Positions 7,742 through 14,567 are shown, counted from the stretch's first letter. The stretch: DNA of 20,689 nt from JBCCFK01 sp965262315 (GCA_965262315.1 CBDHFJ010000057.1:1-20689), one strand, 5' to 3'. Notes: a model not told the origin generated them from the letters alone. A program made the numbers and translations.

Positions 7742-8119
7742 ATGAACACGGACCAGAAGCCCGACATCACCATCCCCGACACCGAACCACCCGCAGCGCT
7801 CGCCATCGACGACCTCGTCGAGGGCGACGGCCCCGAGGCCGGTCCCGGGATGGTGGTGACCGTCGACTACGCCGGCGTGTCCTGGTCGACCGGCACCGAG
7901 TTCGACGCCAGCTGGAACCGCAACGACACGTTCTCGTTCAACCTCGGCGCCGGGCAGGTGATCCAGGGCTGGGACCAGGGCGTCGTCGGCATGAAGGTCG
8001 GCGGTCGCCGCCGGCTCACCATTCCGCCCGACATGGGATACGGCGCCGCGGGAGCCGGTGGGGTGATCGCCCCGAACGAAACCCTGGTCTTCGTCGTCGA
8101 CCTGCGCTCGATCGGCTGA
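7742..8119 (+). CDS. FKBP-type peptidyl-prolyl cis-trans isomerase
   Basis: This is a 125-residue single-domain FKBP in the cytoplasm; no signal peptide is seen. The active-site set is intact when compared with human FKBP12: Tyr43, Phe54-Asp55, Val73-Ile74, Trp77, Tyr100 and Phe117. These lie in the motifs GQVIQGWDQGVVGMKVGGRR, MGYGAAGAGG and LVFVVDL. It should catalyse prolyl isomerisation and assist folding. A slightly long N-terminus of about 30 residues precedes the core. The ATG at 7742 starts MNTDQKPD; further in-frame upstream sequence is unlike a protein. The SDR gene follows after 4 bp, suggesting one transcript. Confidence 0.95.
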   Translation: MNTDQKPDITIPDTEPPAALAIDDLVEGDGPEAGPGMVVTVDYAGVSWSTGTEFDASWNRNDTFSFNLGAGQVIQGWDQGVVGMKVGGRRRLTIPPDMGYGAAGAGGVIAPNETLVFVVDLRSIG

Positions 8120-8123
8120 TCCC

Positions 8124-8969
8124 ATGAGCGACACACCACTCAGCGGCACGATCGCCGTCGTCACCGGGTCCAGCCGCGGCATCGGTCGTGGCATCGCGGT
8201 GGGGCTCGGTGAGGCCGGCGCCACCGTGTACGTCACCGGACGCAGCACCGGCGACGGCCCACTGACCATCGACACCACCGCGGCGATGGTCACCGATGCG
8301 GGCGGGGTCGGGGTGCCCGTGGCCACCGACTTCTTCAGCGACGCGGACATCGAAGCCCTCTACGACCGCATCCGCGCCGACCACGGCCGCCTCGACATCC
8401 ACGTGAACAACGCGTTCAAGATCCCGGACCCGCCCGTGTGGGGCGGCAAGTTCTGGGAGCACCCGATCCAGGTGTGGGACGACCAGGTCGGCATCGGCCT
8501 GCGGGCCGCGTACGTGGCCAGCGTGCACGCCGCTCGGCTGATGATGGAACAGGACGACACACTGCGGATGATGGTCAACATCTCGTCCAGCGGATCCGAG
8601 CGCTATGCCCTCTCCGCGTCCTACGGCATCGCCAAGTCCGGCACCGACCGACTGACCCGAGACTTCGCGGTCGAAGGCAAGGAGGACGGCCTCCGGGTCA
8701 TCGGGCTGTGGCCCAGCCAGGTGCTGACCGAGTTCATCGTCGAGAGCATCGAGAAGGGCGACATCGGCCTGGACGAGGAGCACGCGGAGACGCCGCTCTA
8801 CACCGGTCGGGTCATCGCGGCGCTGGCGACGGACGCTGCGGGCCGCGACGAACGCAACGGGCAGGTCTTCACCACCGCCGAACTGGCCGTGCACTACGAC
8901 ATCCGTGACGAGCGCGGGAAGCAGCCCGTCGGCAAGCGCAACCCCACGATGTTCCGAGAGCAGATCTGA
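8124..8969 (+). CDS. Short-chain dehydrogenase/reductase, DHRS1-like
   Basis: This is a 281-residue classical-type SDR. The Rossmann cofactor motif TGSSRGIG is at residues 14-21. The usual NNAG is NNAF (95-98). The catalytic Ser lies in ISSSGS (153-158), with Tyr167 and Lys171 in YGIAK. Arg40 in the VTGRS strand-end favours NADP(H). The NNAF variant, the long segment after it (PPVWGGKFWEHP) and the C-terminal extension resemble the DHRS1 branch. The substrate cannot be read from sequence. It begins 4 bp after the FKBP stop, so the two are probably co-transcribed. The convergent thioesterase gene ends 19 bp away. Confidence 0.9.
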   Translation: MSDTPLSGTIAVVTGSSRGIGRGIAVGLGEAGATVYVTGRSTGDGPLTIDTTAAMVTDAGGVGVPVATDFFSDADIEALYDRIRADHGRLDIHVNNAFKIPDPPVWGGKFWEHPIQVWDDQVGIGLRAAYVASVHAARLMMEQDDTLRMMVNISSSGSERYALSASYGIAKSGTDRLTRDFAVEGKEDGLRVIGLWPSQVLTEFIVESIEKGDIGLDEEHAETPLYTGRVIAALATDAAGRDERNGQVFTTAELAVHYDIRDERGKQPVGKRNPTMFREQI

Positions 8970-8988
8970 GTCGTCTGCCCGGGGCGGT

Positions 8989-9813
8989 TCAGACCGCGCG
9001 GCGTTGGCGGACGGCACCCTCCGGGAGACGTTCGCGCACGATGCAGGACTGGGAGCCGATCGCACACAGGGTGCCGTCCTCGGCCCAGATGTGGATGTCG
9101 CCGTGGCCGAAGCCCTGGCGGACACCGTCGATCCGGATGTCGAGCAGGTACCACTCGCTGGGGACCGTGTTCATCACCCGAAGGGTGTTGTCGAGACTTG
9201 TGGCCGACTTCTCGCGGTCGGATGTGAAGCTGATGCCCATGGGGACGTAGTCGCCCAGCACCGCGAGTGACGCCGCCGACGGGGCGAGGAGCTCGGGCAT
9301 GCGCGTCCAGATGGCGAGGTGGCCCGGCCCCAGCGTGGTGGGTTCGGTGGCGCCGGGTGGCAGGGCCCAGCGTTGTTCCATCCGCGAGTCCATGGCGTCG
9401 TCGGCGTCGCCGAAGCGTTCCCGCACCGGGCATTCGTCCGGCCGCTGCACCTCGGGGGGTGCCCCGTGCGCGATGTCGGTGGGGTCGTCGCGTTGTCCGA
9501 GTGCGGCGTTGACGGTGATGATCTCGGTGCCACCGACGTGGGCGACAGCCCTGGCCTGGGTGGTGGCGCGACCGTCGACGGCGATGGTGACGTCGATGTC
9601 CACCACCGAGCCGACCTTGGCAAACGACAGGTACTGCGCGGTCGCCCACACGATCGGGCGGTCGGTGGTCCCCTCGAGCGCAGCGATGGCCGCGCCCAGG
9701 CCGCAGCCGCCGAACAGGAACCGGTGACCCGTTGCGATGCCGTTGGTCACCGGGAGGTACCACCGGTGCCGGTTGTGCGTGGGCTCGAGTCCGAGCCAGC
9801 TCCTGGCGTCCAC
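8989..9813 (-). CDS. Acyl-CoA thioesterase, TesB-like double hotdog
   Basis: This 274-residue protein has two tandem hotdog halves. The first includes HRFLFGGCGLGAAIAALE (30-47), the helix signature of this family, and WATAQYLSFAKVGSVVDIDV. The second ends with GTLCAIGSQSCIVRER, where Gln255 sits at the position of the TesB catalytic Gln; Asp188 and the Thr around 206 are candidates for the other catalytic positions. It probably hydrolyses acyl-CoA to free acid and CoA; chain-length preference is unknown. The start is a GTG with no ribosome site but a TACGCT hexamer 6 nt upstream, so a leaderless mRNA is likely. The alpha/beta hydrolase gene lies 30 bp upstream on the same strand. Confidence 0.83.
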   Translation of the reverse strand: MDARSWLGLEPTHNRHRWYLPVTNGIATGHRFLFGGCGLGAAIAALEGTTDRPIVWATAQYLSFAKVGSVVDIDVTIAVDGRATTQARAVAHVGGTEIITVNAALGQRDDPTDIAHGAPPEVQRPDECPVRERFGDADDAMDSRMEQRWALPPGATEPTTLGPGHLAIWTRMPELLAPSAASLAVLGDYVPMGISFTSDREKSATSLDNTLRVMNTVPSEWYLLDIRIDGVRQGFGHGDIHIWAEDGTLCAIGSQSCIVRERLPEGAVRQRRAV

Positions 9814-9819
9814 GGGGCG

Positions 9820-9825
9820 AGCGTA
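9820..9825 (-). promoter_or_regulatory. Candidate -10 for leaderless thioesterase mRNA
   Basis: TACGCT on the minus strand ends 6 nt before the GTG start at 9813, within the 30-bp gap after the alpha/beta hydrolase gene. It suggests the thioesterase has its own start in addition to any read-through. Confidence 0.4.
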
Positions 9826-9843
9826 GTGGGCGCGGGCCCGGGC

Positions 9844-10695
9844 TCAGCCGAGCTCGAGCGCGGCGGTGATCGCGGCCGCGATCCGGTCGGGGTCCTCGAG
9901 TGGAGCGAAGTGGGTCAGATCCTCGTAGTACTCGAATGTCGCGTTGGGCAACGCGTCGGCGACCAGCGGTGCGAACTGCGCGGGCCCGTCGCCGTCGCCG
10001 CTGCCGCCGACGGTGATCGGTGTGTCCACCGCGCCGATCCGGGAGAAGGTGTCGGTCTGGGCGTTCATGAAGACGTCGGCCTCGGTGTCGCGCCGGCACT
10101 TCAAGATCACCGTGCCGTCCTCCTGCTCGCGAAACCCGTGCTCGACGTACGCGCGTAGCGCGTCGGGGTGCACGCCAGAGAACGGCGGGCGAGACCCGTA
10201 GCGCTCGATGACGGCGTCGATCGAGTCGAAGACCTCCCGGCGCTTGCGGGCCGTGGCCGCCATGAACGAGTCGCCTTCGGTGGTCTGCTCCGGTCCGAAC
10301 TGCGACGGGAAGATGATGGGCTCGAACAGCCACGCCCGCCGAACGAGTCCGGGTCGGGCGAGCTCGGCGCGAACGGTGGCGCAGCCGCCCATCGAGTGCC
10401 CGACCGCGAGGATCTCGTCGAAACCCAACGCGTCGACGACCGCCAGGATGTCCTCGGCCATCCCGTGCCAGGCCATGGTGACGCCCTCGGGGACGGTGGA
10501 GTCGCCGTGGCCACGGAGGTCGATCGCCACGTAGCGGTGCCCGGAGGGCAAGCGGGAGATCACCGGATCCCAGTAGCGACCGTGGAAGCCCGTCGCGTGG
10601 TGAAACAGGACCGGCGGCCCGTCGCCGCCGTGGTCGTGAGCGACGACCACGACCCCGTCGGTGGAGGGCACGGCGATGGGAGTGGGACCGGTCAT
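9844..10695 (-). CDS. Alpha/beta hydrolase
   Basis: This 283-residue alpha/beta-hydrolase fold protein shows an oxyanion region LFHHATGFHG (30-39), AIDLRGHGDS (57-66), the nucleophile elbow GHSMGG with Ser101, and a C-terminal catalytic His262 in LTHFAPLEDP. The acid is probably one of the Asp residues in the GSGDGD loop (231-236), though this is less certain. No signal peptide is seen, so it is cytoplasmic. It could be an esterase, epoxide hydrolase-like or C-C hydrolase; the sequence does not decide. The ATG at 10695 is preferred over an in-frame upstream ATG at 10803 because the fold begins after it and a TATCTT element lies 8 nt upstream. Confidence 0.9.
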   Translation of the reverse strand: MTGPTPIAVPSTDGVVVVAHDHGGDGPPVLFHHATGFHGRYWDPVISRLPSGHRYVAIDLRGHGDSTVPEGVTMAWHGMAEDILAVVDALGFDEILAVGHSMGGCATVRAELARPGLVRRAWLFEPIIFPSQFGPEQTTEGDSFMAATARKRREVFDSIDAVIERYGSRPPFSGVHPDALRAYVEHGFREQEDGTVILKCRRDTEADVFMNAQTDTFSRIGAVDTPITVGGSGDGDGPAQFAPLVADALPNATFEYYEDLTHFAPLEDPDRIAAAITAALELG

Positions 10696-10703
10696 GGGCG
10701 CCG

Positions 10704-10734
10704 AAGATAGCGACCCTGTGGGCCCCGTGGCCCA
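10704..10734 (-). promoter_or_regulatory. Candidate leaderless promoter and operator of the alpha/beta hydrolase
   Basis: On the minus strand TATCTT (10709-10704) ends 8 nt before the ATG. Immediately upstream, at 10719-10734, is the dyad TGGGCC-n4-GGCCCA, placed where the -35 contacts would be. A repressor or activator bound there would control this promoter. No -35 hexamer is recognisable. Confidence 0.35.
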
Positions 10735-10811
10735 TCGAATGTCCCTCATGGTGAGGATCCGTGGGCTCGTTTCCCCATCGAAGCCACCGAGGCGATCCCG
10801 CACACTCGAAG

Positions 10812-10829
10812 CGAGGCACTGCTGCCTCG
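10812..10829 (+). promoter_or_regulatory. Hairpin just upstream of the small ORF
   Basis: CGAGGCA-ctgc-TGCCTCG is a perfect 7-bp stem with a 4-nt loop, ending 11 bases before the GAGGAGG ribosome site of the 63-residue ORF. It could be a leader structure or an operator; there is no other support. Confidence 0.25.
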
Positions 10830-10852
10830 ACGGACGAAGCGAGGAGGACGCG

Positions 10853-11044
10853 ATGGAACCGCGCCGGACAACGTTGTCTGGTCAGGGGCTCACGCTCATC
10901 ACTGGCCTTGGGGGTCGACCGATTCAGCGACGCGAGATCGAGTCGTGGTGTCGAACGCACCGCGACGAGACGCGCGACGAGGATCTGGCTGCAGTGGGCG
11001 GCTGGCCCGGCGCCGCCGATGCGGGAGCGCAGACGCACAACTGA
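10853..11044 (+). CDS. Small hypothetical protein (63 aa)
   Basis: This is a possible gene for a 63-residue protein starting MEPRRTTLSGQGLTLITG and containing GGRPIQRREIESWCRTHRDE, a charged helix-like stretch. I do not recognise it. The best evidence is a strong GAGGAGG ribosome site 5-6 nt before the ATG and a hairpin just upstream. Against it are its short length and the absence of a known domain in a GC-rich region full of chance ORFs. It lies in the otherwise empty stretch between the alpha/beta hydrolase gene and the tandem array. It could be a remnant of a larger gene. Confidence 0.3.
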   Translation: MEPRRTTLSGQGLTLITGLGGRPIQRREIESWCRTHRDETRDEDLAAVGGWPGAADAGAQTHN

Positions 11045-11083
11045 CGCGGGCACCGATCGGCGGTCACGCGAAGAGCCACCCCT

Positions 11084-11318
11084 CGACTGGCAGCCGCAGC
11101 GCGCGAGCCACGCCACACAACCTGCCAATCGCACGACCGAACACCCCGACTGGCAGCCGCAACGCGCGACCCACGCCACACAACCTGCCAATCGCACGAC
11201 CGAACACCCCGACTGGCAGCCGCAGCGCGCGACCCACGTCACACACCTGCCAATCGCACGACCGAACACCCCGACTGGCAGCCGCAGCGCGCGACCAACG
11301 TCACACACCTGCCAATCG
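11084..11318 (-). repeat. Four-unit tandem array (62-63 bp period) of inverted-arm elements
   Basis: The plus-strand arms CGACTGGCAG start at 11084, 11147, 11210 and 11272, and each is followed by CTGCCAATCG at 11122, 11185, 11247 and 11309. The intervening loops are 28, 28, 27 and 27 bp. A 15-bp spacer, CACGACCGAACACCC, separates the units and is identical in all three spacers. All substitutions and the single indel between units fall in the loops; the eight arms are invariant. As minus-strand RNA the arms pair over ten positions, including one G-U wobble; on the plus strand the same position is a C-A mismatch. This favours a function in minus-strand RNA, where the array lies just downstream of the DUF2085-like gene. 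Alternatively they are protein-binding sites, since 63 bp is six helical turns. It is not a CRISPR array: there are no variable spacers. Confidence 0.9.
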
Positions 11319-11346
11319 CATGACCCGCCGGAGCCGCCGCGTCATG
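11319..11346 (-). terminator. Inverted repeat between the DUF2085-like gene and the array
   Basis: CATGAC (11319-11324) and GTCATG (11341-11346) are perfect 6-bp arms around a 16-bp GC-rich loop. The repeat starts 16 nt past the DUF2085-like stop and abuts the last array unit. It could be a weak terminator or a diverged array element. Confidence 0.3.
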
Positions 11347-11362
11347 AGCGACGGGCGGGGCG

Positions 11363-11935
11363 TCAGCGCTCCGAGAAGTCGCCCTCGGCCACGGACGCTT
11401 CCAAGGCCTGCTCGAACATCGTGCGCTGCGCGCGGTGGAGCGCGGCGGCGAACCAGATCGAGCAGTACGCGAGGACGGGGCCCCAGAAGGGCCACGACCA
11501 TCGGTCGTCGATCTCGATGGCGAGGCCGCGCCCGAACGCGAGGGCGACCATGGCCGTTCCGACGATCTGGCGGCCCGCCGAGTAGGGAGTGCCCAGGATC
11601 TTCTCCGCCAGGAAGTCGAGCGTGGCGGGCACGCACAGCAACCAGATGAACCACAGGTCCAGGCGCTCGGGCCACGGCTGGAACCCGGCCAACGACACGG
11701 CCATGACGGTCAGCGCGATCGGGTACAGCACGAGACAGCGCCGACACACGTGACGCCCACCGACGACGGCGCAGCGGTGGTACTCATCGGGCCAGTGATG
11801 GGTTCGCCACAGCGCCTTGCGCGCTCGCTCGGCGTCGTCCTCGCCGGCACGACGGGCGCGTTGCTCCGCGATCAACGCGGTCAGCCGAGCCTCCGCTTCG
11901 GGCGGCAGTTCGGGCACCTCGACATCGCTGTCCAC
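11363..11935 (-). CDS. DUF2085-like small integral membrane protein
   Basis: From the GTG at 11935 this is a 190-residue protein. The acidic, helical N-terminus (1-45) is followed by a His/Cys cluster HRCAVVGGRHVCRRCLVLYP (His53, Cys55, His62, Cys64, Cys67). Three or four hydrophobic segments follow, at about 66-85, 93-113, 122-140 and 150-168. The HxC...HxCxxC cluster next to the first membrane segment resembles DUF2085 proteins and could bind a metal; the function is unknown. The start is uncertain: no Shine-Dalgarno sequence is visible, an alternative GTG lies at 11917, and the frame stays open into whiB. The gene follows whiB by 68 bp on the same strand, suggesting co-transcription. Downstream lies the 63-bp tandem array. 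Confidence 0.68.
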   Translation of the reverse strand: MDSDVEVPELPPEAEARLTALIAEQRARRAGEDDAERARKALWRTHHWPDEYHRCAVVGGRHVCRRCLVLYPIALTVMAVSLAGFQPWPERLDLWFIWLLCVPATLDFLAEKILGTPYSAGRQIVGTAMVALAFGRGLAIEIDDRWSWPFWGPVLAYCSIWFAAALHRAQRTMFEQALEASVAEGDFSER

Positions 11936-12003
11936 ACCGATTGCATCGGCAGAACCGGTGGGGGCCTGAAGGCCCTGGCGCGCTCGGCGCCGGGGCGGCC
12001 GAC

Positions 12004-12321
12004 TCAGGCGGTGCGAGCGCTCCGGTGACGGCGCAGCCCGATCACGGGCGTGGTCGGGGCGTAGCCGGCCTCGGCCCGCTCGATCTCGCTCTCGCCACCC
12101 CAGAAGCCCAGTTCGCGCTGGGTGCGGGCGAACTCCTGGCATGCCCCGAGGACATCGCACCCGAGGCACACGGCACGAGCGCGGGTCTCACGGTTCTCGC
12201 GAGCCGCAGGACGCTCCCCCGGAGGCGGGAAGAACAGTTCCGACTTTCCGCGGCAGGCGGCGTTCTCCATCCACCACGGGCGCGGCTGCGATTCGATCTC
12301 GGTCGTCTCGAGTGCTGTCAT
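12004..12321 (-). CDS. WhiB-like [4Fe-4S] transcriptional regulator
   Basis: This 105-residue Wbl protein has four iron-sulfur cysteines at 23, 52, 55 and 61, in the family arrangement C-Xn-CLGC-X5-C. The G(F)WGG turn at 72-76 and a basic C-terminal tail (GLRRHRSART) for DNA contact are also present. Wbl proteins act with the principal sigma factor to control development, redox response or antibiotic resistance; which subclass this is cannot be decided. The start at ATG 12321 is preceded by AGGGAGA about 10 nt upstream; a TTG at 12372 would add 17 unlikely residues and lies within the predicted promoter. The DUF2085-like gene follows 68 bp downstream. Confidence 0.93.
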   Translation of the reverse strand: MTALETTEIESQPRPWWMENAACRGKSELFFPPPGERPAARENRETRARAVCLGCDVLGACQEFARTQRELGFWGGESEIERAEAGYAPTTPVIGLRRHRSARTA

Positions 12322-12370
12322 GCCCGCGAAGTCTCCCTGTCCGGTCCTGGTCCGTCCGCTGCCCGCGGAC

Positions 12371-12400
12371 AACCTAGGTTCTCGTCACGTGAGCTGTCAC
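12371..12400 (-). promoter_or_regulatory. Promoter of the whiB-like gene with an internal palindrome
   Basis: On the minus strand GTGACA (12400-12395) and TAGGTT (12376-12371) are 18 bp apart, the best sigma-70/HrdB-like promoter in the window. An 8-bp palindrome, TCACGTGA (12385-12392), sits in the spacer and could be an operator. Transcription would begin near 12364, giving a leader of about 40 nt before the ATG at 12321. Confidence 0.6.
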
Positions 12401-12445
12401 GATCAGATTCATGAATAGTCGCGATGACCACATCTGAATTCGCGA

Positions 12446-13135
12446 TCAGGGTCTCTTGGGTGGGCCTGCGCTGGTGAACCGCGTACCCGGCGGATCGACG
12501 GCCCAAACCGGCGACTGCTCCCACCGGTCCTCGTAGACCAGCTCGGCGATCGGGCGACGACGCACCGGTCCGTGGCGGCCGGCGGGATGTCCGATGGTGA
12601 TGGCCGCGGCCACGAACACCCCGTCGGGAATGCCGAGGAGGTCGCGCAACTGCGGTTCGACCGCCGCGTGCCATCCGGTCAGGACCCCACCGAGCCCGAT
12701 CGCACGGGCAGCCAGCAGCAGGTTCTGGCATGCCGGATAGACCGACGCCCCCTCGGTCGAGTCGGGCGCCCGGTACCGGACCAGGCACGGCAGGATCAGG
12801 ACGGGCACGTCGGCGAACCCGTCGACGTAGGCCTGCATCGCTCGCGCCATCCGGGCCTTCGGGCTGTCCTGGTCGGCTCCGGAGCCGGCGTCGTAGCCGT
12901 CGGAGCGACGTTTCGCGTCCCAGAAGCCGGCCGCCTCGGTGGCGATGAGACGCTTCGCCTCGCGGGCGACGTCGGAGTCCCGCAGGACGAGAAAGCGGAA
13001 GGCCTGACGGTTCGAACCGGACGGCGCACGCGTGGCGGCGAAGAGGATCTGCTGGAGCTGCTCGTCCGTCACGGGCTCGTCGGTGTAGCGACGGATGGCA
13101 CGGGTGGTGGCCAATCCCTCCAACAACTCCACCAT
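12446..13135 (-). CDS. Nitroreductase-family FMN oxidoreductase
   Basis: This 229-residue protein has the nitroreductase signatures in order: TTRAIRRYTDEPV (10-22) with the FMN-phosphate arginines, the RAPSGSNRQAFRF segment (36-48), the GLGGVLTGW loop (147-155), and a C-terminal IGHPAGRHGPVRRRP (181-195) contacting FMN. It probably forms a homodimer that uses NAD(P)H to reduce nitro, quinone or enone substrates; the substrate is unknown. The ATG at 13135 is well supported by GGAGGAG five bases upstream. It is divergent from the BON/OmpA gene across 126 bp and ends 74 bp upstream of the whiB-like TTG codon. A long open frame continues upstream antisense to the OmpA gene and is not coding. Confidence 0.92.
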   Translation of the reverse strand: MVELLEGLATTRAIRRYTDEPVTDEQLQQILFAATRAPSGSNRQAFRFLVLRDSDVAREAKRLIATEAAGFWDAKRRSDGYDAGSGADQDSPKARMARAMQAYVDGFADVPVLILPCLVRYRAPDSTEGASVYPACQNLLLAARAIGLGGVLTGWHAAVEPQLRDLLGIPDGVFVAAAITIGHPAGRHGPVRRRPIAELVYEDRWEQSPVWAVDPPGTRFTSAGPPKRP

Positions 13136-13228
13136 GGCGACTCCTCCGATCCGGCGACGGTCGGGCGCAGCTTGCCATGCCGGTGACCGTCCTGCCCGGG
13201 ATCGGTACCGGGTCCGGGCCGGGATGGT

Positions 13229-13234
13229 TAGCAT
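13229..13234 (+). promoter_or_regulatory. Candidate -10 of the BON/OmpA gene
   Basis: TAGCAT lies 27 bp before the ATG, followed by GGAGGAG at 13253-13259 as the ribosome site. The overlapping 8-bp palindrome AGCATGCT (13230-13237) could be incidental. No -35 hexamer is clear. Confidence 0.35.
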
Positions 13235-13261
13235 GCTGGCCGGCGAGATCCCGGAGGAGCC

Positions 13262-14521
13262 ATGAGCGCGTACTCGAACCCCCAACCCGACCCCGAAGAT
13301 CCGAGCATCAGCCGGGTCAAGGCAGCGCTGCTCGCAAGGGGGGCGGCCGGCACCCTCCTGTGGTTCGCCATCCTCACCGGCCTGATCATCCTCTTCACCC
13401 TGCTCGCGAACCGCTGCGACGACGACGACGATGGCGCCACCACCTCGGTCGCGACCGAGGAGACCGACGGCGACGCCGAGGAGCCCGCCGAGAACACCGA
13501 CGGTGACGCCGAGGAGCCCGAGGAGGAGGCGACGCCGGCCCCCACGGCGACGCCCGAACCCGAGCCCGACCCCACCCCGACGCCCGCGCCGGTCGCCGCG
13601 TCCGTCGACGCGGTCTTCGAGAACGGTGTGCTGGTGCTTCGCGGGACCGTTCCCGACCAGGCGACCGCCGACGCACTCATCGCCGCCGCCGAATCCGTCG
13701 TGGGCGCCGGGAACGTGACCTCCGAGCTGACCATCGACGAGGGCACGACCCTCGACGGTGGCGACATCGTCCTGTCCGGCGCGGCTCCCGCCGGCACGGG
13801 CGGCGCGCTGGCGGACGCCTTCGGCGGCGCAGCGCCCGGCGCCACGATCGACGACGGGCTCGTCGCACTCGAGCCCGCAGCCGTGGACGCCGACCTCGAC
13901 GGTGGCACGGCCGTGCTCCGCGGCACCGTGCCCGACCAGGAGACCGCCGACGCCATGTTCGCTGCGGCGGAGCGGATCCTCGGCGTGGGCCGGGTCACCA
14001 GTGAGCTCGAGATCGACCCGAATGCCACGACCACCGGGGCCACGGTGACCCTCAGCGGTTCGGTCGAAGAGGCCACGGGCGCCGCACTCCGTGCGGCGTT
14101 CGCCGATGTCTTCCCCGACGGCGAGGTCAGCGACGACGGGCTCACCGTGGTTGCGTCCACCGACGTGGTCGCCGACCTCAACGCCCTCTTCGCCGCCAAC
14201 CCCGTGCAGTTCGCGCTCGGCAGCGCCGAGATCCTGCCCGAATCGGTGCCGGTGCTCGACGACGTGGCCGCCGCGCTCGCCGAAGCGCCGGGCCTGGCAC
14301 TGGAGATCCAGGGTCACACCGACGACAGCGGTGACGCCGACGCCAACCAGGTCCTGTCCGAGGAACGTGCCCAGTCGGTGCTGAACTACCTGGTGGAGGC
14401 GGGTGTGAGTGCCGACCGGCTGACCGCAGTCGGCTTCGGCGAAGACCAGCCGATCGCCGACAACAGCACGCCCGAAGGCCAACAGCAGAACCGCCGGATC
14501 GAGTTCGCGATCATCGAATAG
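13262..14521 (+). CDS. Membrane-anchored BON-BON-OmpA protein (ArfA-like)
   Basis: This is a 419-residue protein. A short cytoplasmic N-terminus leads into one transmembrane helix (about 31-50), then a DDDDD cluster (53-57) and an acidic Pro-rich linker to about residue 110. Two BON-like repeats follow (about 114-205 and 208-299), each with LRGTVPDQ.TADA and G.VTSEL.ID. The C-terminal OmpA domain (about 305-419) has the peptidoglycan-binding signature GHTDDSG (351-357), LSEERAQSVLNYLVEAGV, and NRRIEF (410-415). The plan matches mycobacterial ArfA/Rv0899. It should lie on the outer face of the membrane and bind the peptidoglycan, perhaps adapting the envelope to stress. It starts after GGAGGAG and ends at a strong hairpin. 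Confidence 0.93.
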   Translation: MSAYSNPQPDPEDPSISRVKAALLARGAAGTLLWFAILTGLIILFTLLANRCDDDDDGATTSVATEETDGDAEEPAENTDGDAEEPEEEATPAPTATPEPEPDPTPTPAPVAASVDAVFENGVLVLRGTVPDQATADALIAAAESVVGAGNVTSELTIDEGTTLDGGDIVLSGAAPAGTGGALADAFGGAAPGATIDDGLVALEPAAVDADLDGGTAVLRGTVPDQETADAMFAAAERILGVGRVTSELEIDPNATTTGATVTLSGSVEEATGAALRAAFADVFPDGEVSDDGLTVVASTDVVADLNALFAANPVQFALGSAEILPESVPVLDDVAAALAEAPGLALEIQGHTDDSGDADANQVLSEERAQSVLNYLVEAGVSADRLTAVGFGEDQPIADNSTPEGQQQNRRIEFAIIE

Positions 14522-14534
14522 GACCACAGCGCCG

Positions 14535-14563
14535 CCGTGCGGTCACCGGGGGTGACCGCACGG
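14535..14563. terminator. Strong bidirectional hairpin between the OmpA and OsmC genes
   Basis: CCGTGCGGTCACC and GGTGACCGCACGG form a perfect 13-bp stem with a GGG loop. It starts 13 nt after the OmpA-gene stop and 4 nt after the OsmC-gene stop on the other strand. It is the strongest inverted repeat in the window and is placed exactly between convergent genes. Confidence 0.8.
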
Positions 14564-14567
14564 AGCG

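Larger units (their letters stand above)
10696..11362. other. Gene-poor region of about 670 bp
   Basis: No convincing long gene covers this stretch. Its visible contents are a promoter/operator for the alpha/beta hydrolase (10704-10734), a possible 63-residue ORF with a leader hairpin (10812-11044), a four-copy tandem array (11084-11318) and an inverted repeat at 11319-11346. A very long minus-strand open frame crosses it, but it reads the thioesterase and hydrolase genes out of frame and is Arg/Gly-rich. Confidence 0.7.

Noticed and set aside
8973..8994. Terminator between the SDR and thioesterase genes
   Set aside because: GTCTG/CAGAC gives only a 5-bp stem with a 12-nt loop that enters the thioesterase stop region; too weak to call.
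8894..11308. Minus-strand open frame of 804 codons with 21-residue repeats at its start
   Set aside because: The 21-residue periodicity reflects the 63-bp DNA array. The rest reads the hydrolase and thioesterase genes in the wrong frame, and array unit 3-to-4 spacing is 62 bp, which would break such a coding repeat.
11084..11318. CRISPR array
   Set aside because: The segments between repeats are near-identical rather than unique spacers, the period is 63 bp with four units only, and no cas gene is present.
12446..14527. N-terminal extension of the nitroreductase to 693 residues
   Set aside because: The extra part is antisense to the BON/OmpA gene. The ATG at 13135 has a strong ribosome site and the family domain starts there.
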